A stretch of 64,000 nt of DNA, from contig NC_042533.1 in assembly GCF_900963305.1 (NCBI RefSeq), forward strand, positions 4,398,173 to 4,462,172. Reading direction: 5' to 3'. Made by a program: the position numbers and the translations under genes. This document shows positions 33,836 through 64,000 of the stretch, piece by piece (position 1 is the stretch's first letter; every line of letters begins with the position of its first letter). The notes below the pieces were generated by a model. That model saw nothing but the letters and a program-made list of their open reading frames with translations, was not told where the DNA came from and made no database searches. The stretch is from Echeneis naucrates. Taxonomy: Eukaryota; Chordata; Actinopteri; Carangiformes; Echeneidae.

Positions 33836-34191
33836 CTGCGTCTTCCGTTGCTAGGTTATGTTCCCGGAAGCCAAACCCATTACGGTATCGTGAAAAATAT
33901 TTGGAGACATTTAAAGAAAAAATAGTTTTTTCTTTAAAAAAAAAAAAAAAATCATAAAAAGCCACAATCACACGTGTAGATGCACAAATATATGGGATTA
34001 ACAACAGAGTCTTTTATTGTGAAGAGCAGTTCTGGTGTCGTCACTGTCCGGCTTCCCGACGCCCGGATCAATACATGTAGCTTGTTAGCAGTAAAATAAA
34101 TAGAAGATGCTAACACGGTGTGCTAACGGTGATGCTCGGCTGTGAGCTCAGCTAACGGCGGTCGGATGAGATTGCACCAGTGACCCGGTGA

Positions 34192-40687
<6,496 letters not shown>

Positions 40688-43600
40688 GGTGATATTTTCG
40701 GACTCTTAATGACTTCCTGTACAATATTACAGGGTGCACCAGTGGGACACGGGGGAAAAAAGGACCACCCAGACCTTTTTTGTCCCACCCATCGAATGGA
40801 GAAACTCTCCTACCCTTTCTCTCCTGTCTCGCTCTTGCTCTTCACGTTTCAGTGACTGAGGCACTGGGGGCAATGTCCCTGCTGCTATGGGGTCATGTGT
40901 GGAGAGTTTAAAGGCCAGAGTTTGTTGTTGTTTGTATGAATGTGAAACCAGAAATTATGTGAGCATCAGGGTGAAGTCAAATGAAATTCCATCCTAAAGC
41001 CCAGTGTCCCTTGAAATCTCTAGAGAAGTGACCCAAATAAGCCTTTGGTATGAGAAGATCCTGAACAACTTGGCACAACAGTAGGAGCCACAGGTAGAGA
41101 AATGGCAGTGACGGAAAAAGAAGACAAAAAGCCAAGGTGAGAGAGAGGGATGAACAACCTGAACTATGCATGATTACTGACTGCTGGCATTTGAACTTGA
41201 TCCAGCTCAAAAGAAGGAGCCCTGTCAGATAAAAAAAAAATGAAATAGACAAAAAAAAAAAGAAAGTGAGACAAGAAATTTAATCAACACAAAGGTACAA
41301 CTTACAGATAGGCAGTTGATTGATACAATAATTTAATAGAAATAAAGGTATAATTGCCCTTGAGTTAGGTTTAATAAGGTTTTTTTTAGATGTTCATTAT
41401 CATTATCTTAATGTGTGGGGGGTTTAATTAATTGTGTTCACTGCTAAACCCTGATGCACTTTATCACTTTATTCCCTCAACTGATTTCCCATGATGCATC
41501 AGGAGTTGGGCGGCTGTCATATCTGCTGTACATTGTCAACTTAAGCTTTCCTTCAGCTTCTGAATTACTGAATGACTGATGATGAATAAACACCTTTGTA
41601 ATCGCTAGTGTGGAAATGAGCAGTATTGGGGAAAAATCTGTGGTATTTAACTTTCCTCTGGGTCAATTGTAGTATTTCACTTTGCAAACTCATAATAATC
41701 ATTAAGCATTTAACATCTGGCAAATTTATCATGAAGGCAATAAAGGAGGTTAACTAGAACAGTTGATTTAATCATTTAATAATTTAATTTATTGCAGTGT
41801 AATGTGTTTATTCATCTTGATTAGTCACTTCTGCCTCTAAAGGAAAGAGGCTACATTTGGGAAGGAAATCAAGAGATAATGGCAGGGTGTAATTAAATTG
41901 TTTTTAGAATTAGACTTGAGTAAATTGTTTTTATAGTATCATTTTTTGTCTTTGACATTCATATCAGCATTTTTAAATTAGAAAACTTTTTATTTTCTCT
42001 CCTTTTTACATGATCTTATATTACATTGCAACTGCATATTACAATGTTGAAGCTAAAACAAGTGTTCAACCTATTCTGATGTATAAACTCGTTTTGTGGA
42101 ATTTAATGCTGGCTTGTTTGACTAATGTTTATTGATTTTGCTTTGAAATAACAAGGAAAAGGAAAATGATCTGCTTCTTACATTCTTTATTTGCTCTAAT
42201 AATTTAATTTCTTGTAATTTGATTTTGATGAATCTAGTGTGTCTGATTGGAATATCAATCTCAAGTCAGTTCTTCAAAAGGCAAATGACTTCTGGCCTTC
42301 ATTTTCACTGTTGCCATGGCAATAAAGTCGGCCCTGCATGAACCTGCTCCTTGACCTTGAAAGTTTGAAATAGCCTCATCACCACCAATTTGTTTCCTCC
42401 TCAGTCCTGCAGCTGGATGAGTCAAATATGTCCTGCACATGTTGAACTGCCATCACTGACTGAATTCCCCAAACTATCTGATCCTGAGGGAGCAAATTTA
42501 GAGACAAAGGGAACAAATTCTAACAGATGTCAAATGAGGATCAGGGTTGACACGTGACTGTAGGTTCCCACTTGTGGTTTGTTTTGTTGTGGTTTTAAAC
42601 TGTGGCGCTTATGTTGTATACGTGACATGAAGAGCTTCTTTTTCTTCTTTTTAGCATTGAAGTGATTTCACTGTGTGTCAAATGCATCATTTCAAATTAT
42701 TTAAATTTTGTTGTCTTCCTTTCAATAAAAGATCCATATTGGTGCTGCCTTGACAAATTTTTATATTTTAAAACAGGGATGAGGGGGAAATATGTGTGAG
42801 CTGGCCCTTTACAATACATCCAGATGTTTGTTTACTGCATTTTGAAGTGTCTTATTTACTGCAAATAATTTTTTTGCTCAGTTGTGGACAGTTCTCACAT
42901 TCTCTAAAACTGCTCGTGATATAAAAGAGTCTAGCACTTAAAAATACCACCATACATCTAAGAATGTGCATTATGCAGCTTGACATTAACTATATCTGTT
43001 CTTTATTTCGGCTCCTCATTTTTAGTCTATTATTTGTTAACATCTTAGAGAGAGATATTATTTGCATCATATATTTGTGCATGGGGAAACATGTTATCTT
43101 ACAGCAGTTTGGTTTGTAACTAAACGTGCCACGATTGCTATGTTTTATATGATCTATAAACTAAATAAACTCTGGCCTTATTGACTTCCTTTCCACATGA
43201 TTTTACTTTTTTATTTGTACTTGAACCAAAAATGCTATTTAAGACCTTAACTTTTATAACAAACCCCCATAGTAGGTGAATCTGGCTTTGACTTTCATTA
43301 CCAACATGAACAAGCCAGACCAGAGAGAGCGCATGTTTAGTTTACTGACTCACAACACCTCATGATCTAAGATTATTTTTAGGCAGAACCACAATTGTAT
43401 TTATAGGATTACCGTTAGTGCAAGAAATCATCACCTGGCTCACCCTCTGGTTATCTAACTAATTCAGGGGGTTTAAAGGAAAATCTAAGTAATCCTCATT
43501 TCCTTTAGTGGCCTTTCTGGGGCCCTTTGGGGTCCTTGGACCTCCAACTGCGAGCAGGGTGCCCCCAAATAAAACGGGATGTGATGTCAGACTACAGGTC

Positions 43601-43929
43601 AGGTCTTCGGGTGTTTAGCTCATTATTGGTGGTTACAGCAGTAACATGACCAATGCTGTCTCTAGTCTGTGGGGTAGTCCGGTATCTCTGGAGGGGTAGT
43701 TTTGGGATTTTTTTTGCTTCCTGTCCAGCAGGCGTCAGTCACAAAACATATTATATGGACACAATAAACACAGTCTGAAACGGTCTGGGGGTCCAATCCG
43801 TGGAGGTCTGTGGAGGGTTAGGGTTAGGGATCCAGTCTCTGGGGGTGTATTATTAGTGCTTAATTTAATTAAAATACAAATCCTTGATCCACAGCGTTTG
43901 CTCTTCTCTCCACTCTTTTCCACTTCCTG
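40688..43929. other. ttll1-pacsin2 intergenic region, including the ttll1 3'UTR
   Basis: About 3.2 kb of mostly AT-rich DNA. The first part is the ttll1 3'UTR; candidate polyadenylation signals include AATAAA at 41585-41590. An RFX X-box-like palindrome lies at 42310-42323. Two and a half TTAGGG units at 43815-43829 are too short to be a telomeric relic. No gene is seen. Confidence 0.5.
42310..42323. promoter_or_regulatory. RFX X-box-like palindrome
   Basis: GTTGCCATGGCAAT differs from the ideal RFX X-box (GTTGCCATGGCAAC) by one base. It lies 1.6 kb after the ttll1 stop codon and about 1.7 kb before the pacsin2 first exon. Confidence 0.4.
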
Positions 43930-43959
43930 AACAGATGGGTCGATCTTATTTTGAAAACC

Positions 43960-44135
43960 TTCCCCGGATGTTGAGGCAGCACCGTCGCTAACTGACGGCA
44001 GTGTCAGTCAGTCAGTCGGTCGGTAGAGCCGACGCAGAGCAGAGAAACGGCCGAAAAGATTTGGAAATAACTCCCGAGGAGAGGATTAATTCTTCAGGAA
44101 AACATCAAGTCACCAGAGGAACAAATTTCCCTCTA
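43960..44135 (+). other. pacsin2: Probable pacsin2 5' non-coding first exon
   Basis: CpG-containing sequence ends in a consensus donor (CCTCTA|GTAAGT, junction at 44135). It lies 7.2 kb before the first coding exon, which begins at a TTTTTAG acceptor (51330) and has 35 bases of leader. Human PACSIN2 likewise has upstream non-coding exons and a long first intron. The 5' limit is a guess. Confidence 0.5.
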
Positions 44136-47100
44136 GTAAGTTAACACCGAGACCTACCTCCTCTGTATTTTAACTTTAAAGAACAAATCCAAACTTTCGG
44201 GGCAGTAGCTGCTTGGCTAACATCGGAGCTACAGGCTAACGTTAAAGTTGACTGACTTCCCGATTAGAGCTGTCTGATACTGTGCTGACGACCAAAACTT
44301 AAAACGTTTAACATTTAATTTAATACAAATGGGAGCTGTATGGTGGTTGTGTTTCACACGTGTAATTAGACATAAAAATCGAAGTCTAACCAATGCTCAG
44401 CTGGCTGAGTCCGTGTTGGGGTAACTCGGGTGTTTTCGGGTATTAGGACTTCAGCACCGTTAGGATCCAGTCCGCTAAAATGGCCCCGTGATTAATGTCG
44501 GATTTAAGGTTGGTAGGAACCAGGCTGCTTCCTGTGAGGTACCTCGGGATATTTCAGCCCAGATGGAAAGCTCTCGCCGGGAGACAGCAGTGTTTCATTA
44601 CCCGGAGTGATGAAGGGCGGGGCAGGTTTCGCAAGTAGAGATAACCTCCGTGTTCATGTCATATCATCCTGCAGCCACATCTGCACACAACTCTGTGTAT
44701 TTAAAACTGAACGTCATTTTCTGTGAAGAGAGATGGCTTGGTTTCTGTTTCCTTTTTCCCAGCTGCCTGTCGAACCGCCTCTGTCACCAGTCAAGAGTTG
44801 AAATTTGCGCAGTGCCAGCAAGCTGCCAAGTTTAGTCCCGACTCCTGCACAGGTCATCTACAGACAGAAACGGTTTGTGCTGACATGGAGCCATAATGTG
44901 TAGTTTCTTTTTCCTGTCGATTCCTTAACATCACGGGGTGATTAATCACTTCAAGCAGGGAACAGAGGACCTGGCCAACCCCCACAGGAGGACTGACAAT
45001 ACTCATGAGATTGCAATGAATGAATCAGTGGAGGTTATCAGTCATCACTGTCAAGTATCTGGACACTAAGGGTTTGTTGTTTTTTTTTTTTTTTTTTTAC
45101 CATTTGCATGGTTTGTGTATGTAGGAGGAGTGGTGTTGTCAGGGTAAAGCAGTAGTGAAAGTTCTGTGAAAAGCTGCTGGTTCCCTTTTTAGGGAAGGCA
45201 TATGATTGCATCAGAGCAGAAATGAGATAAAAACAGAATGGGGACTCCAATGTAGGCTGAAGGCCTTTCATTTCAGATTTCTTTATTTTCTATTCTCGTG
45301 AAGCACTGAAGGGGATATCAGAAAGTGTGCAGCAGAATTAACCGTGGAAATCCTGTCACATTGGTGAGTGCTATGTAAAAATAAAGATGACGTACTCCCA
45401 CCCAAAATAAAATTGAATGTCATGAGAAAGTAAAAATACTAAAGAAATTTTTGGCGCTTACAGATTTGACTCTCAGAAATTGCTAAATGTCATGTAGCTG
45501 TACATGTGCAGGACTGAATCACTTGTTTCTTGATGGAAAATTACTCTTATTTATTGCCAGCTAAATATATTTATTTTTGAGAAAATAGTCAGCAAATAGA
45601 AGAAGCTCTTAGTTTAATTTCTTATTTGGAGGGTGTCTGGGTTTTTTTTTTAAAGACAGTTTGGATTGCTGAAGTCAAAGACTACTTTTTCTGTCTTTGT
45701 GACAGAAGTACTGCTCTGTAGAGAACAGGTTTTTGCTGCTGAAGGGGTTAGCTAATGCATTCATGTCACTTTCCTGAAAAGTCTGCAGCTTGAATATATC
45801 ACAAGGCCACCCTCTTTGTGTGGGACAGGGGCTTCCACAGGAAAAACTGCAGAATTTGCCTGTTGTGACACAAGGATCTTCCCTTCCCCGTCATGTAATA
45901 CTGAATTTCCCTCTATTATGTTCCTTTCCATGCTGCTGGAATGGCCAGTGGAAAATACCTGAAAGGGTGGAACAAATGCCATTGTTCTTCCTTGACCATG
46001 GAGCAAAAGATTTTTGACCAGGCGAACTGGTCAGTTATGTCAAAGCTACAGTGAGCTTGGTGCTGATGGATGATTTCATTGTCTTGTGTTTTGGTAGCAT
46101 CTTAATTATAGCATGGAGCTCTCCAATGCTTTCTATAAAGGCTTGATGGAGACACTTTAAAGGCTGTTTTTATGTGAGATTAGCAGTGCTGTGCAGCTGC
46201 TGAGCTCACATGAGGAAGGAGGGCAGAGGTGATTGACTGATGGAGAAACAAAATCAAGGTCATGACCTGCAATGGCCATGGAAACTTCTGACCTTCAATC
46301 TTGTGTACAAGAAGAGAGAAAGAAGCAAGGCAATGATTGCATTTTTTCTCTCATAGCCCAGGTGGGATTTAGCAACGTCCTGCTGTGAAATTTCAATATT
46401 GGAGGGATAGATCAGCTCAGCTGCACTCCCCATCTGTGAGATTTTGCAGTCATGTAATACAACAAACAAGGGAAATGGAAACATACAAAAAATAAAAAAA
46501 ATAATCATAATCACCTGTGGTCAGATAAGAACATTTCATGTGATTAAGACGTTAAAACTTTGGCAGAGTGCTAACTCAGAGTTTTTTTGTCGCACAAGTT
46601 TCTTGTGTTTCTCTAAATAAAAAAATGTACTGATGACTCGATTTCAAGTAATAGTTAAATGTCAAGGGATTATTTTCACGATGGCGTAATCTTTTCACCA
46701 TTTCCACCATTAATTAAAATATTACAGAAAATAGTGGAAAATACCATTGTGTTAAACACCAAGACATTCACAGTAAAAAAGCAAGAATTAGTGGATTAAT
46801 TAATTTGTCAGTAAACAAAAAGTTATTCAGCATCTATTTCGATAGACTGCTAGCCATTTTGTGGTAATTATACTGGTTTCCCTTCTCCAGCAGTTATTGA
46901 CCTCAATAGGGGCAGAAGGAATGGTTGAGATTGTCTGACATTAATTTGAAGACATTAACATTAACAGTTAGGTCCGAGTGAGTGACATAACCTCCAGATC
47001 CAACCAGCATAATCCCTGCTATCTTTCATAGGTGTTTTGTTTTGGTTTTTTTTTGTTTTCTTTTGTGATGGTTCATGACGTCCATGTGCAGGCTGGTCCC

Positions 47101-48379
47101 CCTGGTGCTCTGGCTATATTTCTTGCTCACCAACGTAAATATACACTGATTCACAGCTTTAGGGCAGGCATGCACGTTCCTGTCAGCTGTGTATGCGCTC
47201 ATCTCTTTGGTGTGTGTTTCCTGTTGTTCCCGGCTCGTCAGCACCATTCATGACAGTTTCTGTGTGACAAGCCCTGGAGCACCCTTGAGAAATATAAACA
47301 TGGGGAGATGGTGATTTGTTGGAAAGAAAATGCTCGTGCACACCGGGCTGTCTTTTTCTTAACCTCTTTCTAACATTTGCATAGCCTGTATCATCCCTTA
47401 GTGAAGTCTTCTTCCATCTCAATTCATCCCCTCACTGCAGCAGTTGTAAAGGTCAGTCGGATCTCATGTCTGCTGCTCAGTGTTCATGTGCTTTTAATAA
47501 CACACATGGTCATTTTTTAATTTTGCTGTCTCACTCTCCGCAGGACCTCCACCCTGCTGGTTGCAGGCAGCTGCTGCTGGCTAGATTGTTAACCCTCCCT
47601 CTGCCTTTTAAAGAGGCAATCAGACTTGCACAAGTTTGGATACTTTGTGTGTGTGTATGAGATAAGTGGGTTCGATGAGAAATGTCAGTGTGGGAACTTG
47701 CTCAACTTGCCAAGCTTCAGTTTAGGAATGGTAGCACTGAGGAATGCATTTGTTCACTTCTATCTCGAGAGTGTTGTCAGCAGCCAAATTCCAGCATGCT
47801 CAGTGCATTTACTTATCAGCCATCAGTGGATGTCATTGTTATGTTACATACTTTTAGACCTGTAATCTAAGAGCCCCTGTTCAGCCAAGATTCTGCAGCC
47901 TTCATGAAGTCATACAAGAAAGTATCCAAGAAAAACTTTCTTGGGTACTTTGTTACTTCATATGAAGGTGAGCGCAACACAACACCAAATAGTAGTTGTG
48001 TCTTTTTGACATCATCACATGTGTTGCTTGCTTGTGAATACTGGCACATCATGTTGAATTTTCTGCAGACTGACAGATTGACTGGCCTTCAGATCTTGAC
48101 TTAGTCAACAGCATTGTTTATAGTTCTCGATCAAGCCACATTCAATTGTTCAGCAGGGTCCCCCCATGTCCTTCAGAGGCAAGGTTGTGCAGACATTGGT
48201 TCCTGTTTGCTGCTGATTACATAAGAACTAGAAAAGAGCATTTGTGATGAAGGAATTTCCATATGTTGCTGTCGCTATGCAACAATTTAAAGTCTAGCTG
48301 TTAGAATAGCCTGGTTGGAAAACCTCTTGTAGTATTGCATTTATGGTATTGAGGCATTTGTTCATATGCCATTAATTTT

Positions 48380-48505
48380 ACCACCATTCTACCACTTATC
48401 CATTTCTGGGGGTGGAGGGGCTGCTGGAGCCAATCCCAGCTCACATTGGGAGAGGGTGGGGTACACCCTGGACAAGTCACCAGTCCATAGCAGGGCTTGT
48501 TCATA
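48380..48505. repeat. Degenerate fragment of a dispersed fish repeat
   Basis: Contains ACCACTTATCCATTTCTGGG, GGGGCTGCTGGAGCCAATCC, GGGGTACACCCTGGACAAGT and CACCAGTCCATAGCAGGGC in order. This set of words recurs across fish genomes as a high-copy repeat. I do not know its class with certainty; it may be a non-LTR element tail. One copy, no visible target-site duplication. Confidence 0.6.
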
Positions 48506-49557
48506 TTGTATGATGTGTAATCTATTCTGTCAACTTCAGCCCTGCATTTAAAAGTGGAGCATTGCATGAATCAAGCTGTCAGTGGTGCAGACAAATGCAG
48601 TCACGTTTGAAATGGAAGATTCCCAGTAGCAGCACATGCTGCCATGTTTGGAGTAGATATTTGTGGCTTCCATGTGTTCCTCTCTTGTCCTGCAGTGGTG
48701 GTCCGTGAGTGAAGTATGTAAACAGCTGGTCAGGAGAAGTTAGAAGGGGCAAGACGACACAACCCATCGGCATGATGTGCAATCTTTATCTTCGGATATG
48801 AGTTTTCATAGAATTTGGTCTGTCTGTGTCTCGTGGATGTGTCTTTGTCTCTTACACAGACGTTTCCCTGACAGAACGAGACCATGGTTGAACACTGTGT
48901 CATTATCTTGTCACAAAATGTACCCAGGAGTATTTGTGGGGAATTAAGGCAACAAAAAATTCTGGATCTTGCCCCCCGTATATATGCATACAATACTGTG
49001 CGAGATACTCAATATAATACTGAAATCTGACACACAAATACAAATGTTGGTTGGACTGCAACACATATGCGTGGCCATGTTGAAGTTCTGATAGTTTTGT
49101 AATATATCACTGTGTGCGTGTATATATAAATATATATGAACATAAACAATAATGTAAATAATTGTTTATAGCTTACAGATTGTATTTTCTGAGTGATTAT
49201 TTCTCCAGAGTTATCAGTCTTCATGTGTCAATTAAATATTGAATTTAAAGCACCTTTCTTATATAATGTTGTGACATTATTACAGGAGTTGGAGCCAAAA
49301 ATGACATGCATACACATTTGTGTCTTTTACTAAGGCCATCATTAATGAGGAAAGTCAAATGACCGCTTTTCTCAAAAAATATCAAGAGACAACATCTGTT
49401 CTGTGTGCATGTGTGTATTTGACTGTGTGACTGACCTGACTGTAAACTACAAACATAACTAAAGGAAGGATTGTTCATTTGTCTCATCGGCTTGTGGTGG
49501 CCACAATACTGCCCTCTGTCTAAGTCCTGGCCTGGAGGGCACGGGCCACTGACCATT

Positions 49558-49558
<1 letters not shown>

Positions 49559-49615
<57 letters not shown>
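49559..49615. repeat. (AC)n microsatellite
   Basis: About 28 uninterrupted AC units in the pacsin2 first intron. Confidence 0.95.
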
Positions 49616-49616
<1 letters not shown>

Positions 49617-51364
49617 CTCTCATCCTCTTGCTGCCTCGCTCAACTGAAAGAGGCCCTGTTCACAATTGGCACTGAAATGCATCTTGTGTGATCTGATCAT
49701 ATGTGGACAGCTCTGAAGAGTTACTTAGACTTGGTTTCATTCTGCCCTCATTTAACTTTGGTTAATATCAGAAATAACCTAGTTTTTGAAATCTGGAAGA
49801 CTATAACTTTAGCAAATACCCAAAGAAAAAATTCTCAACTCTAAATATACTTCAGGCATGAATTCATGCAAATTCGTCAAGCAGAAGAGGCGTATGGACT
49901 AAAGCTATCTGAATTTGAATATCTTGAGTATAAAGATTATGCTTTGGGTTGTTCAGGGTAACTTTCTCAGGTTTAGCTTTCCATCTTCTTCTAATAAGTT
50001 TTCAAACTTAAGCTGTTGTACTTCAAACAATAAAATAATGACAAATGTTCATCATTGTCCAATTCTACTCAATGTGACAGGTTCACTTTCTGTCACTGGC
50101 TAATTAATTGTATTACTTATTTTGTCTACTTTTTGATTCCTTGAAGTAGCTGCTCTTTTGTCAGAAAATCAATTTAGTATGGGCTTTAAAGTAAAATATA
50201 TTCTTAAGTGGTCACTTGAGAAGCACTTGCACTCTAATATTAGATGTCAGCTGCAGTCAGTCTCAGCTGTAAAATAACCACAATCAAGATCCATTTGGTT
50301 ACTACATATGAGGAGAAGCTCCAGGCTGATGAGGAATGCGGGGATGGATGAAGGAGGGGGCTGTTGAGTTTGAAATGATGGATGTGAGGACAGAAGAGGG
50401 GCAGAGGAGCTGAACAGAGGACTGTCTGTCGAAGCAGTCTGAAGGAAACGGAAGCTGCCTACTGTGTGTTTCTACAAAGTTTCTCTATCACACAGTGTAG
50501 CTTAGACTGTGTACTGCCAGAAACCACAGCGGCCAAATTTTGTTGCATTTCGGGTCGTGAGGTTATAGAAATGGATGAAAACACCCACCTGCCGTCTAGA
50601 TTACCAAACCAAATCACATGCAGTCTCCCACTCCTCTCACATTTCTACCACTTTCTTCATCATTACTCCCCTGAACAGTTTTTATTCACTTTCACTGTCT
50701 TCTCAATGCTGTTGTGACAGTGTTGACCTCATGTTGTTGTATTTGGCTTTTGGTTCGCCATCCACGTGGAGCGAAAGACAGTGTTTAATAGACTGATGAA
50801 ATGATGTTTCCCTTCCCCTTTGCTGTACACATTTAAAACTTTAACTTTCTTAAATGTCAACCTTATCTTGTGTTGTATTTGTGCATAATATATTCAAACC
50901 ACATAGCGCTAGAGCTAGATTCCAAAACACAGGACGAGATATGTTTTCAAATGTAATGAACTAATGTTACCTTGTAATTTATGGATGACTATGGATGGCA
51001 TGACTTTTATTTCTACAGTACATTTTATATTTCCAATATTTGAAATAGAGCAAATATAACAATTTGTTTTTTTTTTTGTTTTGTTTTTTTTTTAAACTAG
51101 ATATTCATATAGCAATTAATAGATTATCTATATTAAGATAAATAGTCACAAGTCTCAGCACCACTGCAGGTGTTTCATAACTGAACATTTCTGGTTATCT
51201 GGTCATTTCTGAACATTATGACAATGTGATGTTATCCAGGATTTTTGAGAAATGATTGATAGAAGTATAAATTTGAGTGGTTGAGATTCATTTAGTTTTG
51301 CTCACAGTATATGTTTGTGGATTTTTTAGGCCCTGCACACTGAGTGTAACTGAGGGCAGTAGCA

Positions 51365-60476
<9,112 letters not shown>

Positions 60477-61016
60477 TGAATATTCACAAATGAAACAGAT
60501 GTGAAGAAAGAAGAAATTGGTTTAGTGGGAAATAACAGTGAAGCTGGGGGCGAAAAAATGGTTCAGCCTGATTTTCAACCTTTTTCCTCCCTGTTGATGA
60601 AGACTGGACTGGAGAGTGAGACAGACATTGAAGAGAGGTTGCAGATCACAAAAGGACCACTTTAATTGTTGCTTTGACCCTTGTAGAACTACAGTGGAAA
60701 TAAAACAGTTTTCCAGATGATTCCAGGCAAGGAAGATCACAGGAAAAATCGCTGTCAGTGTAAATGATATTAACTACAATTCCATTCATGCTGTTACAAA
60801 AATAATAGGTATTCAAATATATATTAGATAAGACTCATAGAACTCTGTATGTGAATTTATGTATTGTTGATGAGACACTGGGAATACAGTCATGACAAAT
60901 CGTATTGCCATGTTAGCCATACAGCCTTAATCTACAAGCCAACATGGATTCATGGATTCATTTTCATAACCAGAATGAATCGTTTCTGTCTATTGGAGTC
61001 CAGTTTATAAATGTTT

Positions 61017-61022
61017 AATAAA
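61017..61022 (+). promoter_or_regulatory. Putative pacsin2 polyadenylation signal
   Basis: AATAAA 541 bases after the pacsin2 stop codon. Confidence 0.45.
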
Positions 61023-62390
61023 CATTTGAAAGTTCGCATTGAGATTATTGTGTAGGATTTAATTTGACATGTCAGATGTAAAGTTGTGCTTCTATAGATC
61101 AATCGTTCCTTTCAGGGTTTTATTTTCCATTCAGTTCATAAGCTGTTCTGGGTGTTTTAACAAGGAATGATAAAGATCAGTAGAGCCTTATCCTGACATC
61201 GTCTTCATTTAGCTCACAGTGGGTAGGCTTCCTCTAGCCACTGCTATTGAATGTATAGTCACTGATTGTATTTCTTCACCTGTTGATTGTTCACCTTTGC
61301 CACTGACCTGTTAACACCTTGAACAACTGTCCTTTCTGTAACAAATAATAGTATATTTGTTTTTCATGCAACACTGAACTATTTTCACAAATTTATTTCA
61401 CTTGAATCTCCCATGTTTAAGTTCACTCACTTGGCAAATCTAAACTTTTGGGAGAACATTTTAGTATTTTTAGATTTATATGGAAAATTACAGCAATAAA
61501 ATCACAGCTAAGTATGGTATCGCATACATGCATGTACATAGCCTGGTTTAAACATATTGGAACTAATGCCGCATCAAGAGCAGATGATATGTAGTTAGAA
61601 ATTGATGTTAATTTATAATGCCACAAGTGCTTTTGTTCTTCTCTTGCTAGAATGCTGTGACTGAAAATTACTCTGTACATGAATTGAATGTTAAATGAAA
61701 AAAATATCCCTTGAATTAGTTATTTTGTTGTATTGTAAATATGATTCTTTTCCCCCTTCACAAAGGGCCGTTCTCATTGAGTTAATCGACAAATACTATG
61801 TGAATAACTGTTGATTTCCTCTCAGGAGCCATGACATGATTAAATACACCCAATTTCATCACCTAAATACATTTTTTGATTGAGTTTTTTGTTGGCTTGT
61901 ATTTTTGCTGAGCTGACTCACATTTCACTAACCCTCTAAATTTATTAACTGGCTAATACATCGATGAAACCACTGAAAAATTCTATTTGATGCCCTCTAC
62001 TGCAGCACAAGAGGAGGATGATTTTTTATTTTTAACGATGATGAGAAAGGTGTTTTGCCATGTTTTCAGGGCATGCTGTCGTCAAAACGCAGCAACAGCT
62101 GTACTTGCACAGTTACAGGTTTGTAAATGTTGTCCCACAACATAATAAATAAAATAATTGGAAAAAGCGACTGCGACTTAACTCCTTTTTATTTCTCATA
62201 CGATTTTACTAATGTGCTACCTGATATCAATAATTAGATGACATCTTACATTGTGATGCATATGTCTCTATTATACAATTTTATTATTATTATTATTTTT
62301 ATATATCTAGTCGTCCTTAAAAAGTGTTTACACCCCAAAATATATGATCTAAATTCCGTTTCCTATTGTAGAAGCCTATCTACGGCAGTA
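61023..62390. other. pacsin2-arfgap3 intergenic region
   Basis: AT-rich DNA without a recognisable gene. An AATAAA near 62145 could be a distal pacsin2 signal. Confidence 0.45.
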
Positions 62391-62450
62391 AACTCCATTA
62401 CCCAGAATCCCCTGGTACAATAACATAGCCACGTGTTATGTTCATCCAAT
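62391..62450 (+). promoter_or_regulatory. arfgap3 promoter elements (SBS-like, E-box, CCAAT)
   Basis: AACTCCATTACCCAGAATCC (62391-62410) resembles the ZNF143/THAP11 element ACTACAATTCCCAGAATGC. An E-box CACGTG (62430-62435) and a CCAAT box (62446-62450) follow. All lie 120-180 bases before the arfgap3 start codon. Motifs are seen; function is inferred. Confidence 0.4.
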
Positions 62451-62566
62451 CGGGAGCCGGCCATGACGTTCTCCTCTGACGTGTCGCCTTCAGTTATTGG
62501 GGAAAGCAGCGCTCCTTATGCTAACGATATTTGTGTCACCGCCTCGTATAGAAAACAGGCAAAACA

Positions 62567-64000
<1,434 letters not shown>

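Larger units (their letters stand above)
44136..51329 (+). other. pacsin2 first intron
   Basis: A 7.2-kb non-coding stretch. It holds a T-run near 45077-45098, a degenerate interspersed repeat at about 48380-48505 and a CA microsatellite at 49559-49615. No exon with a convincing protein match is seen. Confidence 0.5.

Noticed and set aside
43815-43829. GGGTTAGGGTTAGGG, possible interstitial telomere repeat
   Set aside because: Only about two and a half units with no extension; expected by chance or as a promoter G-run.

Overview
This is vertebrate nuclear DNA, most likely from a teleost fish and probably a percomorph. The genes are split into many short exons with GT-AG introns. The proteins align best with fish and human orthologues, and one zinc-finger gene has the TINF2_N plus C2H2 architecture that is widespread in fish. 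Intergenic DNA is compact and repeat-poor. I see no prokaryotic, viral or CRISPR sequence. Exon coordinates were read by eye from splice signals, reading-frame phase and remembered human protein sequences, so single junctions may be off by a few bases.

Left block (1-9,798): the 5' end of gnptab (minus strand, four coding exons, leaving the window on the left), complete dram1 (plus) and complete washc3 (minus). Order and orientation match human 12q23. Middle block (9,800-28,600): a TINF2_N/C2H2 zinc-finger gene in nine exons, an intronless tetraspanin gene, and a 12-exon def6. None of the three belongs to the human 12q23 or 22q13 neighbourhood. Right block (28,600-64,000): mcat (plus), bik (minus), ttll1 (plus), pacsin2 (plus) and the first four coding exons of arfgap3 (plus, cut by the right edge). 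This matches human 22q13.2 in order and relative orientation.

The last intron of ttll1 holds five tRNA-Tyr(GUA) genes, three on plus and two on minus. Each has a 14-nt intron, an intact cloverleaf and a nearby T-run terminator. Two members in opposite orientation share flanking sequence, so the cluster grew partly by inverted duplication.

The genes are not one pathway. Several serve membrane traffic and lysosomes: gnptab tags lysosomal enzymes, dram1 is a lysosomal autophagy modulator, washc3 is in the endosomal WASH complex, pacsin2 bends membrane and arfgap3 acts on Golgi COPI coats. The others cover mitochondrial fatty-acid synthesis (mcat), apoptosis (bik), tubulin polyglutamylation (ttll1) and Rho-GTPase signalling (def6). 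The least ordinary items are the TINF2_N/zinc-finger gene, the tRNA-Tyr cluster, the intronless tetraspanin with a long N-terminal extension, and the 12q23-like/22q13-like junction.
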